Of a stretch of DNA of 64,000 bases, positions 19,577-27,461 are shown in pieces. The DNA is from an uncultured Christensenella sp. Lineage in GTDB: Bacteria; Bacillota; Clostridia; Christensenellales; Borkfalkiaceae. Position 1 is the first letter of the stretch. Every line of letters starts with the position of its first letter. The stretch is taken from assembly GCA_910586035.1 (NCBI GenBank), contig CAJUHT010000001.1:92806-156805 (forward strand). Reading direction: 5' to 3'. The notes beneath the pieces are model-generated. The model was not told where the DNA came from, searched no databases, and saw only the letters and a program-made list of their open reading frames with translations. Both the position numbers and the translations under genes were made by a program.

Positions 19577-20959
19577 GTGGATAAAATCAAATTGTTAAAG
19601 GAAAGAAAGGAAAGGTTGCTTGCCGTCGGCAAAGGTATCCGCGCCGAAATCGACGCTTTGGTCGATAAGTCGAGCTTTGTAGAACTTTCCGCTTTTTCAT
19701 TTTCTGAGAGCGAGTTTTACGACGGCACTGCCGAGGGCGAGGGCGTGGTTTGCGGCTTTGCCACTATCGACGACAGTCCGTTTTATATAGTCGCTCAGAA
19801 TGCGGCGGTGTTGAGCGGCGGCGTAAGCAAAGCCAACTGCGAAAAAATTATTAAATGTTTGGAACAGGCGGAGAAGAGCTCTACTTCCGTAATCTATTTG
19901 CTCTCTTCGCAGGGCGTGCGTATCGGCGAGGGCGTAAACGTTCTGGAAGGCATAGCCTCGCTTTTTGTTAAGGCTACGCAACTCAAAGACGTTGTTACGC
20001 AATATTTAATTGTAAACGGCGAAGTATACGGTCAGGTGGCTCTGCTTGCAAGCATATGCGACTTTAATTTCTTTATAGATAAGAAGTCGGTTTTGTCTTA
20101 TGCAAGTCCCTTGGTCATAACTGCGGCAGGCGGACAGAATTTGCCAAAGGAAAAGGTAGGCGGCGCGTCGGCGCTCAACAAGACGGAGCTTGTAACCTTT
20201 ACAGTTAAAGATTTGGCGGAAGCCGCTTCCAAAATCAAGGCGGTTAAAAGCCTTACGGAAGAAGCACTGACCGATTGCGAAGAATTAAACGCGTCTTTGC
20301 CCTCGCTTAACAAAAAGTGCGACGCCAAAGCGGTTTTAAGCGTTTTCGACAAGGGCTCGGCATTGGAATTGTTTGAAGGGGCAAGCCCCGAAATTAAGTG
20401 CTATTTGGCAAGAGTAGGCGGTATTTCCGTTGCCGCGACCGTGTTTGACGGCGGCGCAGAGGGCGTAAAACTCTGCGGGGAAAACGTAAATAAGCTTAAT
20501 GCTTTCGCTTACCTTGTCTGGAAATTCAATATCCCTTACGTAACCTTTGTAAATACGCTGGGTATCGAAGAGAAGCCCGAAGTTGCAAACAGCAATATAA
20601 TTCTCGATTTGGGCAATTATATCGATATACTTAACGGTATGGAAGGTTGCGGTAAAATTTCGGTCGTTTACGGAAAGGCTATCGGGCTTGGATATACGCT
20701 GTTTGCCGCAAAAAGTATGGGCTACGACTATTCTTATGCCTTTGCAAATGCGAAAATTGCATTGTTCGACGGCGCGCAGGGCGCGGAAATCGAGCTGGCG
20801 ACGGACGGCAAGGCGAATAAGGCAAAACTTGCGGAAAAGTACGCGGACGAAAATTCCGACCCCGTAAACGCGGCTAAAAACGGCTATATAGATAATATTA
20901 TCGAACCTGCGTTTGTAAGGCAGTACTTAATTGCTTCCTTGCAGATGCTCATAAAGTGA
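19577..20959 (+). CDS. Divergent carboxyltransferase-like subunit of the decarboxylase operon (GTG start)
   Basis: A 460-residue member of the crotonase-fold carboxyltransferase family (AccA/D, propionyl-CoA carboxylase beta, MmdA). The overall layout is kept: an N-terminal helix K-E-R-K-E-R-L, two domains, and V-G-G-A-S-A-L where MmdA-type enzymes have L-G-G-A-x-x-H. However, the key acyl-CoA loop DSGGARIQEG reads S-S-Q-G-V-R-I-G-E-G (110-119), and the second GG loop reads G-E-V-Y-G-Q-V-A-L-L-A-S (148-159). The C-terminal D-T-P-G-F segment is N-T-L-G-I. It is also about 50 residues shorter than MmdA. GTG 19577 is chosen because GAGGAG lies 7 nt upstream. Context says it works with the biotin carrier and OadB pump; activity is uncertain. 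Confidence 0.75.
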   Translation: MDKIKLLKERKERLLAVGKGIRAEIDALVDKSSFVELSAFSFSESEFYDGTAEGEGVVCGFATIDDSPFYIVAQNAAVLSGGVSKANCEKIIKCLEQAEKSSTSVIYLLSSQGVRIGEGVNVLEGIASLFVKATQLKDVVTQYLIVNGEVYGQVALLASICDFNFFIDKKSVLSYASPLVITAAGGQNLPKEKVGGASALNKTELVTFTVKDLAEAASKIKAVKSLTEEALTDCEELNASLPSLNKKCDAKAVLSVFDKGSALELFEGASPEIKCYLARVGGISVAATVFDGGAEGVKLCGENVNKLNAFAYLVWKFNIPYVTFVNTLGIEEKPEVANSNIILDLGNYIDILNGMEGCGKISVVYGKAIGLGYTLFAAKSMGYDYSYAFANAKIALFDGAQGAEIELATDGKANKAKLAEKYADENSDPVNAAKNGYIDNIIEPAFVRQYLIASLQMLIK

Positions 20960-20966
20960 GGTGAAA

Positions 20967-21365
20967 ATGCTTAGCAATTTATTGGCTATTCTGCCCGGGG
21001 ACGGCTCCTCGTGGGCGGGGCAGAACAAATCGCCTGATAATTTTTATTTCGATAATTTCGGCGAAGCCGCGCTGTACGCGCTAATCGGCTTTTTGGTCGT
21101 TTTTGTCGGTATTATTATAATAATAGGTATAATATGGCTTGTCGGTCTTATTATGCGCAAGACTAACAATCTTGAATTTCTGACAAAGAAGCGGGAAAAG
21201 AAACCTAAGAAGGGTAAAGAAAAGCAGGCGGAGGTCAGCGCGCCGACAGCCGACGAGGAAATACCTGACGAGGTTAAAGCGGCTATAATTGCCGCAATTA
21301 TGGCTTATTATCAGGAAAAAGAAGAAAAGTGCGAATTCACTGTTAAAAGAATTAAGAGAATTTAA
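20967..21365 (+). CDS. OadG-like small membrane subunit of the decarboxylase pump
   Basis: A 132-residue protein with one strong transmembrane helix (about residues 33-58, rich in I, V and G) and a long charged Lys/Glu region with a short hydrophobic A-A-I-I-A-A-I-M-A-Y patch. This fits the gamma subunit of oxaloacetate/methylmalonyl-CoA decarboxylases, which anchors the complex and binds the alpha subunit. ATG 20967 is preceded by GAGG. Identity rests on topology and its place between a carboxyltransferase and a biotin carrier gene. Confidence 0.7.
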   Translation: MLSNLLAILPGDGSSWAGQNKSPDNFYFDNFGEAALYALIGFLVVFVGIIIIIGIIWLVGLIMRKTNNLEFLTKKREKKPKKGKEKQAEVSAPTADEEIPDEVKAAIIAAIMAYYQEKEEKCEFTVKRIKRI

Positions 21366-21379
21366 GGAGAAAGGTTTTT

Positions 21380-21733
21380 ATGCGTAATTTTGTTGTTACA
21401 ATCGACGGGAAAAGCTATTCCGTAGGCGTTGAAGAAGTTGGCGAGAGCGACAGCGTTGCTCCCGTAGTTACTAAAATAGAAAAGGCGGCGCCTGCCGCGC
21501 CTGCAAAGGCGGTTAGCGCAAACGGCGAAAAAGTGTTATCGCCTTTCCCCGGTTTAATTAAAAAGATATTGGTAAACGACGGCGATACGGTTAAAAAAGA
21601 CCAGCCCATCATAGTTTTGGAAGCGATGAAGATGGATAACGACATAACCGCCCCCTGCGACGGCAAAGTTACTATATCCGTAGTTAAAGGCGCAAACGTA
21701 GAAACCAACGCGGTGCTTGCCGTTATCGGCTGA
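21380..21733 (+). CDS. Biotin carboxyl carrier (biotinyl domain) protein
   Basis: Carries carboxyl-biotin between the carboxyltransferase and the membrane pump. A 117-residue protein with an N-terminal beta strand region, an Ala/Pro-rich linker (A-A-P-A-A-P-A-K), and a C-terminal lipoyl/biotinyl domain with the biotin Lys in L-E-A-M-K-M-D-N. This is the MmdC/1.3S-type carrier. AAGGAG precedes ATG 21380. Its existence as a separate gene explains why the OadA-type gene downstream lacks a biotin domain. Confidence 0.94.
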   Translation: MRNFVVTIDGKSYSVGVEEVGESDSVAPVVTKIEKAAPAAPAKAVSANGEKVLSPFPGLIKKILVNDGDTVKKDQPIIVLEAMKMDNDITAPCDGKVTISVVKGANVETNAVLAVIG

Positions 21734-21744
21734 TTGGAGGAAAA

Positions 21745-23001
21745 ATGCTAAATTCGTTACTCGAAAGTAGCGGTATGGGGCAAATCTTCGTCAATCTGTT
21801 CAACGATATGGGATTTATGAACGGAAATTGGCAGAATTACGTAATGCTGCTGATATCGTTTGTTTTAATGTATCTTGCAATAGTCAAGAAGTTCGAACCT
21901 ATGCTGCTGTTGCCGATTGCATTCGGTATGTTTTTAATCAATCTGCCCGGCGCGGAACCCGTTTTGTGGGGCACGCATCCCGTAAACCCCGAAACGGGCG
22001 AGATTATCAACTCTTACGACGCCGTTCAGGACAGGGGGCTTTTGTGGTATCTGTACTTCGGCGTAGATAAAGTGATTTATCCTCCGCTCATATTCCTCGG
22101 AATAGGCTGTATGACAGATTTCGGTCCGCTTATTGCCAACCCCAAGAGTATGCTTATAGGCGCGGGCGCGCAACTCGGTATATTTATTGCCTTTATTCTT
22201 GCCGTTCTGCTCGGTTTCTCCGTTGCGGAAGCCGCGGCGATTGCCATAATTGGCGGCGCGGACGGACCTACGGCAATTATGGTAACTTCTAAGCTTGCAA
22301 GCGACTTTATTCCTATGATTGCCATTGCGGCGTACTCTTATATGGCGCTTATTCCCATAATTCAAAAACCCATTATGCGGCTTTTGACTACCAAGAAAGA
22401 GCGCACCATAAAGATGAAACAGCTCCGTCAGGTAAGCAAGGTGGAAAAGGTGCTGTTTCCCATAATCGTTACTTTGGTAGTGGGAATAATTCTGCCGTCG
22501 TCAGTACCGCTTTTGGGTATGCTTATGCTCGGCAATCTGTTCAGGGAGTCGGGCGTAGTCGAAAGGCTTTCGTCGCAGGCGCAGAACGGACTTATGAATA
22601 CTATTACCATTTTCCTCGGCGTTGCGGTGGGCTGTAAAGCCAAGGGCGAGCTGTTTTTACAGGTTCAAACGCTGTACATCATAATGCTGGGACTGTTCGC
22701 GTTCATATGCGGCACAATAGGCGGTCTGCTTGTCGCTAAACTAATGTGCAAAATCACCAAGGGAAAAATCAATCCGCTTATAGGTTCCGCGGGCGTATCC
22801 GCCGTTCCTATGGCGGCGCGCATTTCCGAGGACGTGGGTAGGGAGTACGACCCGCAAAATCACTTGCTTATGCACGCTATGGGACCCAATGTTGCCGGCG
22901 TTATAGGTTCGGCTATCGCCGCGGGTGTGTTGCTTGCCTGCTTCGGCGGATACGTAAACGGCACTGCGGCAACGGCGGCAATCGCATCGATTATAGTTTG
23001 A
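21745..23001 (+). CDS. oadB: Sodium-translocating decarboxylase beta subunit (OadB/MmdB)
   Basis: An integral membrane protein of 418 residues that decarboxylates carboxybiotin and exports Na+. About nine to eleven hydrophobic segments are visible. The hallmark G-G-A-D-G-P-T-A-I (with the functional Asp) and the N-terminal G-I-G-C-M-T-D-F-G-P-L are conserved, as is the C-terminal M-G-P-N-V-A-G-V-I-G. It turns the free energy of beta-keto-acid or malonyl-type decarboxylation into a sodium gradient. GGAGG lies 6 nt upstream of the ATG. Confidence 0.95.
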   Translation: MLNSLLESSGMGQIFVNLFNDMGFMNGNWQNYVMLLISFVLMYLAIVKKFEPMLLLPIAFGMFLINLPGAEPVLWGTHPVNPETGEIINSYDAVQDRGLLWYLYFGVDKVIYPPLIFLGIGCMTDFGPLIANPKSMLIGAGAQLGIFIAFILAVLLGFSVAEAAAIAIIGGADGPTAIMVTSKLASDFIPMIAIAAYSYMALIPIIQKPIMRLLTTKKERTIKMKQLRQVSKVEKVLFPIIVTLVVGIILPSSVPLLGMLMLGNLFRESGVVERLSSQAQNGLMNTITIFLGVAVGCKAKGELFLQVQTLYIIMLGLFAFICGTIGGLLVAKLMCKITKGKINPLIGSAGVSAVPMAARISEDVGREYDPQNHLLMHAMGPNVAGVIGSAIAAGVLLACFGGYVNGTAATAAIASIIV

Positions 23002-23020
23002 TTTATTCGGAGAAAATTAA

Positions 23021-24448
23021 ATGGAAAAGAAGAAAGTTCTTATTACCGATACTATTTTAAGGGACGCGCATCAATCTCAGGCGGCTACCAGAATGAGATT
23101 TGACGAAATGGAGCCCGTATTGCCTCTTTTGGACAATATAGGTTACTATTCTTTGGAAGCCTGGGGCGGCGCTACGTTTGACAGCTGTTTAAGGTTTTTA
23201 AACGAAGACCCTTGGGATAGACTCAGAAATCTTAAAAAATATCTTAAAAAGACGCCAATTCAAATGCTTTTAAGGGCGCAGAACCTCTTAGGTTACAGGC
23301 ACTATGCCGACGACGTGGTTGAAAAATTCGTTGAGAAATCTATCGAAAACGGTGTGGGCGTAATCAGAGTTTTTGACGCACTGAACGACCCCAGAAACCT
23401 TGAAGCTTCTATGAAAGCGATTAAGAAGTACGGCGCAGGCGGCAAATGCGTGTGTGAAGCGACGGTTGTATATACGACCAGCCCCGTACACACTACGGAA
23501 TACTTTGTAAAGCTTGCAAAACAGTTTGAAGATTTGGGGGCAGACAACATTTGCATAAAGGATATGGCAAACCTGTTGTTGCCCTTTACCGCATACGATT
23601 TGATAAGCAAAATAAAGGCGGAGCTTCGCCCCGAAACAAAGGTACACCTGCACACGCACAACACGTCGGGCACGGGCGATATGATTAACCTTTTAGCTAT
23701 TCAGGCGGGCGTGGATATTGTAGACTGCGCGCTTTCGCCCTTGGGTAACGGTACTTCCAACCCCGCAACCGAGCCGCTTGTCGCTACGTTGAAGGGTACG
23801 GAGTATGATACGGGAATCGATATAGAAAAGCTTTTGCCCATAGTTAAGCACTTTAATAACGTTTCCGCAAGGCTGGAAAAAGACGGCTTCCTCAACCCCA
23901 AGGTTAGAAAAGTTGATATAAATACGCTGTTATATCAGGTACCCGGCGGAATGCTTTCAAACTTGATGAATCAGTTGAAGCAGGCAGGGCAGGAAGATAA
24001 ACTTATGGAATGTCTTGCCGAAGTTCCCAGAGTAAGAAAGGACTGCGGCTATCCCCCGCTCGTTACGCCGTCCAGCCAGATTGTAGGCACTCAGGCGGTA
24101 TGGAATGTTCTTATGGGCAAATATAAGACAATTACGGCGCAGTATAAAGATTTGATGCTTGGTAAATACGGTAAAGTCCCCGGCGAAGTAAACGCTGAAA
24201 TTTTAAAACAGTGCACTAAGAACGGCGAGGAAATAATCACTTGCCGCCCTGCTGACCTTATTGCCGACGAAATGCAACAATTAACGGAAAAAGTAAAAGC
24301 CGACGGCTTCTATGAAAAGGAAGAGGACGTACTTTCATACGCGCTATTCCCCGAAGTTTCCACAAACTTCTTCAAATGGCGCAAGGCAAAGAACAGCAAA
24401 GTTGACGCAGATTTGGCAAACAACCCCAATAAGGTTTATCCTGTATAA
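23021..24448 (+). CDS. oadA: Oxaloacetate decarboxylase alpha / pyruvate carboxylase carboxyltransferase subunit (no biotin domain)
   Basis: A TIM-barrel carboxyltransferase (5S type) of 475 residues that moves CO2 between oxaloacetate/pyruvate and biotin. The metal and substrate motifs are L-R-D-A-H-Q-S (14-20), the carbamoylated Lys in I-C-I-K-D-M-A, and the metal ligands in H-L-H-T-H-N-T-S-G. The C-terminal PYC_OADA region ends without an E-A-M-K-M biotin site, which is encoded by the separate carrier gene. It is the last gene of the operon, followed by a strong terminator. Confidence 0.95.
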   Translation: MEKKKVLITDTILRDAHQSQAATRMRFDEMEPVLPLLDNIGYYSLEAWGGATFDSCLRFLNEDPWDRLRNLKKYLKKTPIQMLLRAQNLLGYRHYADDVVEKFVEKSIENGVGVIRVFDALNDPRNLEASMKAIKKYGAGGKCVCEATVVYTTSPVHTTEYFVKLAKQFEDLGADNICIKDMANLLLPFTAYDLISKIKAELRPETKVHLHTHNTSGTGDMINLLAIQAGVDIVDCALSPLGNGTSNPATEPLVATLKGTEYDTGIDIEKLLPIVKHFNNVSARLEKDGFLNPKVRKVDINTLLYQVPGGMLSNLMNQLKQAGQEDKLMECLAEVPRVRKDCGYPPLVTPSSQIVGTQAVWNVLMGKYKTITAQYKDLMLGKYGKVPGEVNAEILKQCTKNGEEIITCRPADLIADEMQQLTEKVKADGFYEKEEDVLSYALFPEVSTNFFKWRKAKNSKVDADLANNPNKVYPV

Positions 24449-24461
24449 ATAAAATAGGTTT

Positions 24462-24499
24462 TTGCGGCGGGAAAATAAACGTTTCCCGCCGCAATTTTT
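24462..24499 (+). terminator. Intrinsic terminator after oadA, just upstream of the flavoprotein gene
   Basis: Perfect 13-bp stem TTGCGGCGGGAAA (24462-24474) with TTTCCCGCCGCAA (24482-24494), 7-nt loop, then TTTTT. It ends only 7 nt before the next start codon, leaving no room for a separate promoter, so the downstream genes seem to depend on read-through. Confidence 0.9.
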
Positions 24500-24506
24500 A
24501 AGGAAA

Positions 24507-25733
24507 ATGAAAGTAGCGGTGATAGGTGCAGGCGCGGCAGGCTTAATGGCGGCGTATGCCGCGGCAAGCGGCGGCAACGAAGTTTATGTTTTTGAAAAGA
24601 ACGAAAAGTGCGGCAAAAAGATATACATTACGGGTAAGGGGCGTTGTAACATTACAAACGCCGTTTCTCCGCAAGAATTTTTACAAAATGTAGTTTCCAA
24701 TTCTAAATTTTTAACGGGCGCAATATATTCTTTTACGCCAGACGATACGATAAGTTTTTTCGAAAATAACGGGCTGGCAATAAAAATCGAGAGGGGCAAC
24801 AGGGTTTTTCCTTTAAGCGATAAGGCAAGCGACGTAACAAAATGTTTGGAAAAAGCTTGCAGAAATTTAGGCGTAAAGTTTAATTTTAACAGTAAAATCA
24901 ATAAAATTTCAATTTTGAATAGTACTGTGTCTGACATAATCGTCAATAATAACCCTGTTTCGTTTGATAAAGTTATAGTTTGTACGGGCGGTTTAAGTTA
25001 TCCGCTTACGGGCTCGACCGGCGACGGTTATAAATTTGCAACAGATTGCGGGCATAACGTAATACCCTTAAAGCCCTCGCTCTGCGGTCTTAATTTAAAG
25101 GGGAATTATTTTGCGGCAATGCAGGGGCTTGCGCTTAAAAACGTGGGGCTGAATATAATTTATTGCGGTAAAAAGTTGCACAGCCTGTTCGGTGAAGTGC
25201 TGTTTACTCATTTCGGCGTTTCGGGTCCGCTCATTTTGACGGCTTCGAGCCTAATTAACAGATTGGAATTAAAAAACGTAAAGCTTAGTCTTGACTTAAA
25301 ACCCGCGCTTACGGAGGAGCAACTCGACGCGCGCCTTTTGCGCGATTTTGCCGCTTTCAACAACAAAAACGTTACGGCGGTTTTAAAGGGGCTTTTGCCG
25401 TCTTCGCTTATTAACGAGATATTGAAAAGAAGCGGTTTGGTCGCATCGAGAAAAGTAAATTCCATAACCAAAGCAGAACGCGCTTTACTATTGACAGTAA
25501 TAAAAAATTTTGATATGCTTGTTTTGTCATTGCGGAACATCGAAGAAGCGGTTGTAACGAGCGGCGGAGTGGACGTAAAACAAATCAATCCCAAGACAAT
25601 GGAAAGTAAAATTGTCAAGGGGCTGTATTTTTGCGGCGAGGTGCTTGACGTAGACGCGTTTACGGGCGGTTTTAATCTTCAAATAGCCTTTTCTACGGGC
25701 TTTGCCGCAGGCAATTCAATAAAAGAGGAATAA
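24507..25733 (+). CDS. NAD(P)/FAD-dependent oxidoreductase, HI0933/BaiN family
   Basis: A flavoprotein of 408 residues. The N-terminal FAD-binding G-A-G-A-A-G-L-M-A-A, the family-specific G-K-G-R-C-N-I-T-N and the C-terminal T-G-G-F-N-L-Q-I-A-F-S-T-G are present. Members include the bile-acid enzyme BaiN, but most have no known substrate. I chose ATG 24507 (M-K-V-A-V-I-G-A-G-A) since the upstream frame runs through the terminator stem; AAGGA is adjacent. It lies 2 nt before the next gene, a common clostridial neighbour of cmk. Confidence 0.92.
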   Translation: MKVAVIGAGAAGLMAAYAAASGGNEVYVFEKNEKCGKKIYITGKGRCNITNAVSPQEFLQNVVSNSKFLTGAIYSFTPDDTISFFENNGLAIKIERGNRVFPLSDKASDVTKCLEKACRNLGVKFNFNSKINKISILNSTVSDIIVNNNPVSFDKVIVCTGGLSYPLTGSTGDGYKFATDCGHNVIPLKPSLCGLNLKGNYFAAMQGLALKNVGLNIIYCGKKLHSLFGEVLFTHFGVSGPLILTASSLINRLELKNVKLSLDLKPALTEEQLDARLLRDFAAFNNKNVTAVLKGLLPSSLINEILKRSGLVASRKVNSITKAERALLLTVIKNFDMLVLSLRNIEEAVVTSGGVDVKQINPKTMESKIVKGLYFCGEVLDVDAFTGGFNLQIAFSTGFAAGNSIKEE

Positions 25734-25735
25734 AA

Positions 25736-26743
25736 ATGAAAGCTATAAGAGGAGCGACAACGGTTACGGCGGATACTCCGCAACAGATAAGAGAGAGCGT
25801 AAAGGAGCTACTCGGCGCAATAGTCGCAAAGAACAAGTTGGATTTCGACAATATTATTTGTATAATGTTTTCCAACACTGCGGATATAAAGTCTTACTAT
25901 CCCGCAAAGGCGGCGAGAGAGGCGGGATATTCTTCCTGCGCGCTGTATTCCTCGCTCGAACCCGAAATCGAAGGCGCTTTGAAGTTGTGCATCCGCGTAA
26001 TGGTACTTGTAGAAGGCAACGCACACCCCGAGCACGTATATATCAACGAAGCTAAAAGTTTAAGAAAGGACATAACGTCAATACTCAATATAGCCGTCGA
26101 CGGTCCTGCGGGCAGCGGAAAGAGCACCGTAAGCAAGCTTGTTGCCGAAAGATTGGGTATTCTGTATTTGGATACGGGCGCAATGTACAGGGCTCTTGCC
26201 TATAAATGCGTTAAAGATAACAAAGATTACGGTGATAAAGACGTTGTAAAGCACATCACCAATAAATTGAACCTTAAAATTCAGTATAAGGACGGCAAGC
26301 AGGTAACTTTGTTAGACGGCGAGGACGTGTCCGAATTCATTCGCACGCCGCAGGTTTCGCTGTTGGCTTCCTACGTGTCGACTTACAGTTTTGTCCGCCA
26401 AAAAATGGTCGCTTTGCAGAGGGAAATAGCGCAAAAAACATCCTGCATTCTCGATGGCAGGGATATAGGAACTAACGTTTTGCCCGGGTGCAAATTTAAA
26501 TTTTATCTTACGGCGTCCGCGGAAGTGAGGGCGACGAGAAGATTTGAAGAGGATAAGGCAAAGGGCGGCAGACAGACTTACGAGGACGTGCTGTACGAAA
26601 TAAACGAAAGAGATTTTCAGGATAAAAACAGAGCGGTCGCGCCTTTGAAAAAGGCGGCCGACGCAGTGGAAATCGATACTTCCGATATGAGTATCGAGGA
26701 AGTAGTCCAAGAAATCATTACTAAAATTCAGGAACAGATTTAA
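25736..26743 (+). CDS. Fusion of AroH-type chorismate mutase and cytidylate kinase
   Basis: One 335-residue open frame with two enzymes. Residues 1-~115 match the trimeric AroH chorismate mutase (chorismate to prephenate, Phe/Tyr synthesis), with the B. subtilis active-site residues kept: Arg7 as R5 in I-R-G-A-T-T-V, Glu78 as E75, Arg90 as R87 in C-I-R-V-M, and Tyr108 as Y102 in H-V-Y. Residues ~118-335 are cytidylate kinase (CMP to CDP), with P-loop G-P-A-G-S-G-K-S-T (123-131), L-D-T-G-A-M-Y-R and L-D-G-R-D-I-G-T. The linker is only a few residues and there is no stop or start-like signal at the join. In relatives the two are often neighbours, which explains the fusion. Confidence 0.93.
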   Translation: MKAIRGATTVTADTPQQIRESVKELLGAIVAKNKLDFDNIICIMFSNTADIKSYYPAKAAREAGYSSCALYSSLEPEIEGALKLCIRVMVLVEGNAHPEHVYINEAKSLRKDITSILNIAVDGPAGSGKSTVSKLVAERLGILYLDTGAMYRALAYKCVKDNKDYGDKDVVKHITNKLNLKIQYKDGKQVTLLDGEDVSEFIRTPQVSLLASYVSTYSFVRQKMVALQREIAQKTSCILDGRDIGTNVLPGCKFKFYLTASAEVRATRRFEEDKAKGGRQTYEDVLYEINERDFQDKNRAVAPLKKAADAVEIDTSDMSIEEVVQEIITKIQEQI

Positions 26744-26783
26744 ACGCGGATTCCGCCGCAAAATTTGCAGGTATAACTTTAAA

Positions 26784-27461
26784 ATGAAAAAACATACGGT
26801 GAGCGAAGAGAAAAAAGCCAAAAAATTGAAAAAAGTATTCAAAATACTTCATTTTTGGGAAAAGCATATGTTCAGGTTTTTTTGCCCTTATACAAGGCAC
26901 GGAAATCTGACAAAATACGAAAACGGCCCTTTGATTTGCATAGGCAATCATTACAGTTATATGGACGTCGTTTTTCCCTGCCTTGTAACAGACCGTCCTA
27001 TTCACTTTGTCGCTAAGCAACAGCTGTGGGACAACGGCGGACCTATGAAAAAATTTGTAAACGCCTGTCAGTGTATCCCCGTAAAAAGAGACGGAACGGA
27101 CGTTCAGGCTATAAAGGAGTGTATGCGCCTTTTAAAGGCGGGCGAAGTTATAAATATTTTCCCCGAGGGCACGCGCAACCATTCTTATTCGGAATTTTTA
27201 CCCTTTTTCGGAGGCGCGGCGGCGCTTTCCATAAAGACGCAGACGCCCATTGTTCCTATTGTAAAAGTTACAAAGATAAAAATGTTTAAAAGAACGCACG
27301 TAATTTTCGGCGACCCTATCGAGTTTAGACAGTATTACGGCAAAAAGGTTACCAAAGAGCAACTTGACGAATGCGACAATCTTTTACGCGAAGCTATGTG
27401 GAATATGCGTTTGGCGTTTTTGGATAAGCACGATATCAAGATAAATAGCGACAAAGTATAA
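26784..27461 (+). CDS. plsC: 1-acyl-sn-glycerol-3-phosphate acyltransferase PlsC
   Basis: Acylates lysophosphatidic acid to phosphatidic acid at the inner membrane surface. The catalytic HX4D motif is N-H-Y-S-Y-M-D (near residue 52), and the substrate motif is F-P-E-G-T-R-N near residue 127. The 225 residues are family length, with a Lys-rich N-terminus. The cmk-plsC-ispH/rpsA order is typical of Clostridia. Its stop overlaps the next ATG by 1 nt (TAATG). No good Shine-Dalgarno site is seen before ATG 26784. Confidence 0.93.
   Translation: MKKHTVSEEKKAKKLKKVFKILHFWEKHMFRFFCPYTRHGNLTKYENGPLICIGNHYSYMDVVFPCLVTDRPIHFVAKQQLWDNGGPMKKFVNACQCIPVKRDGTDVQAIKECMRLLKAGEVINIFPEGTRNHSYSEFLPFFGGAAALSIKTQTPIVPIVKVTKIKMFKRTHVIFGDPIEFRQYYGKKVTKEQLDECDNLLREAMWNMRLAFLDKHDIKINSDKV

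Noticed and set aside
19577..20959. Acetyl-CoA carboxylase beta subunit (AccD)
   Set aside because: There is no zinc-ribbon N-terminus, and the partner genes are OadB, OadG and a biotin carrier, not AccA, AccB or AccC.
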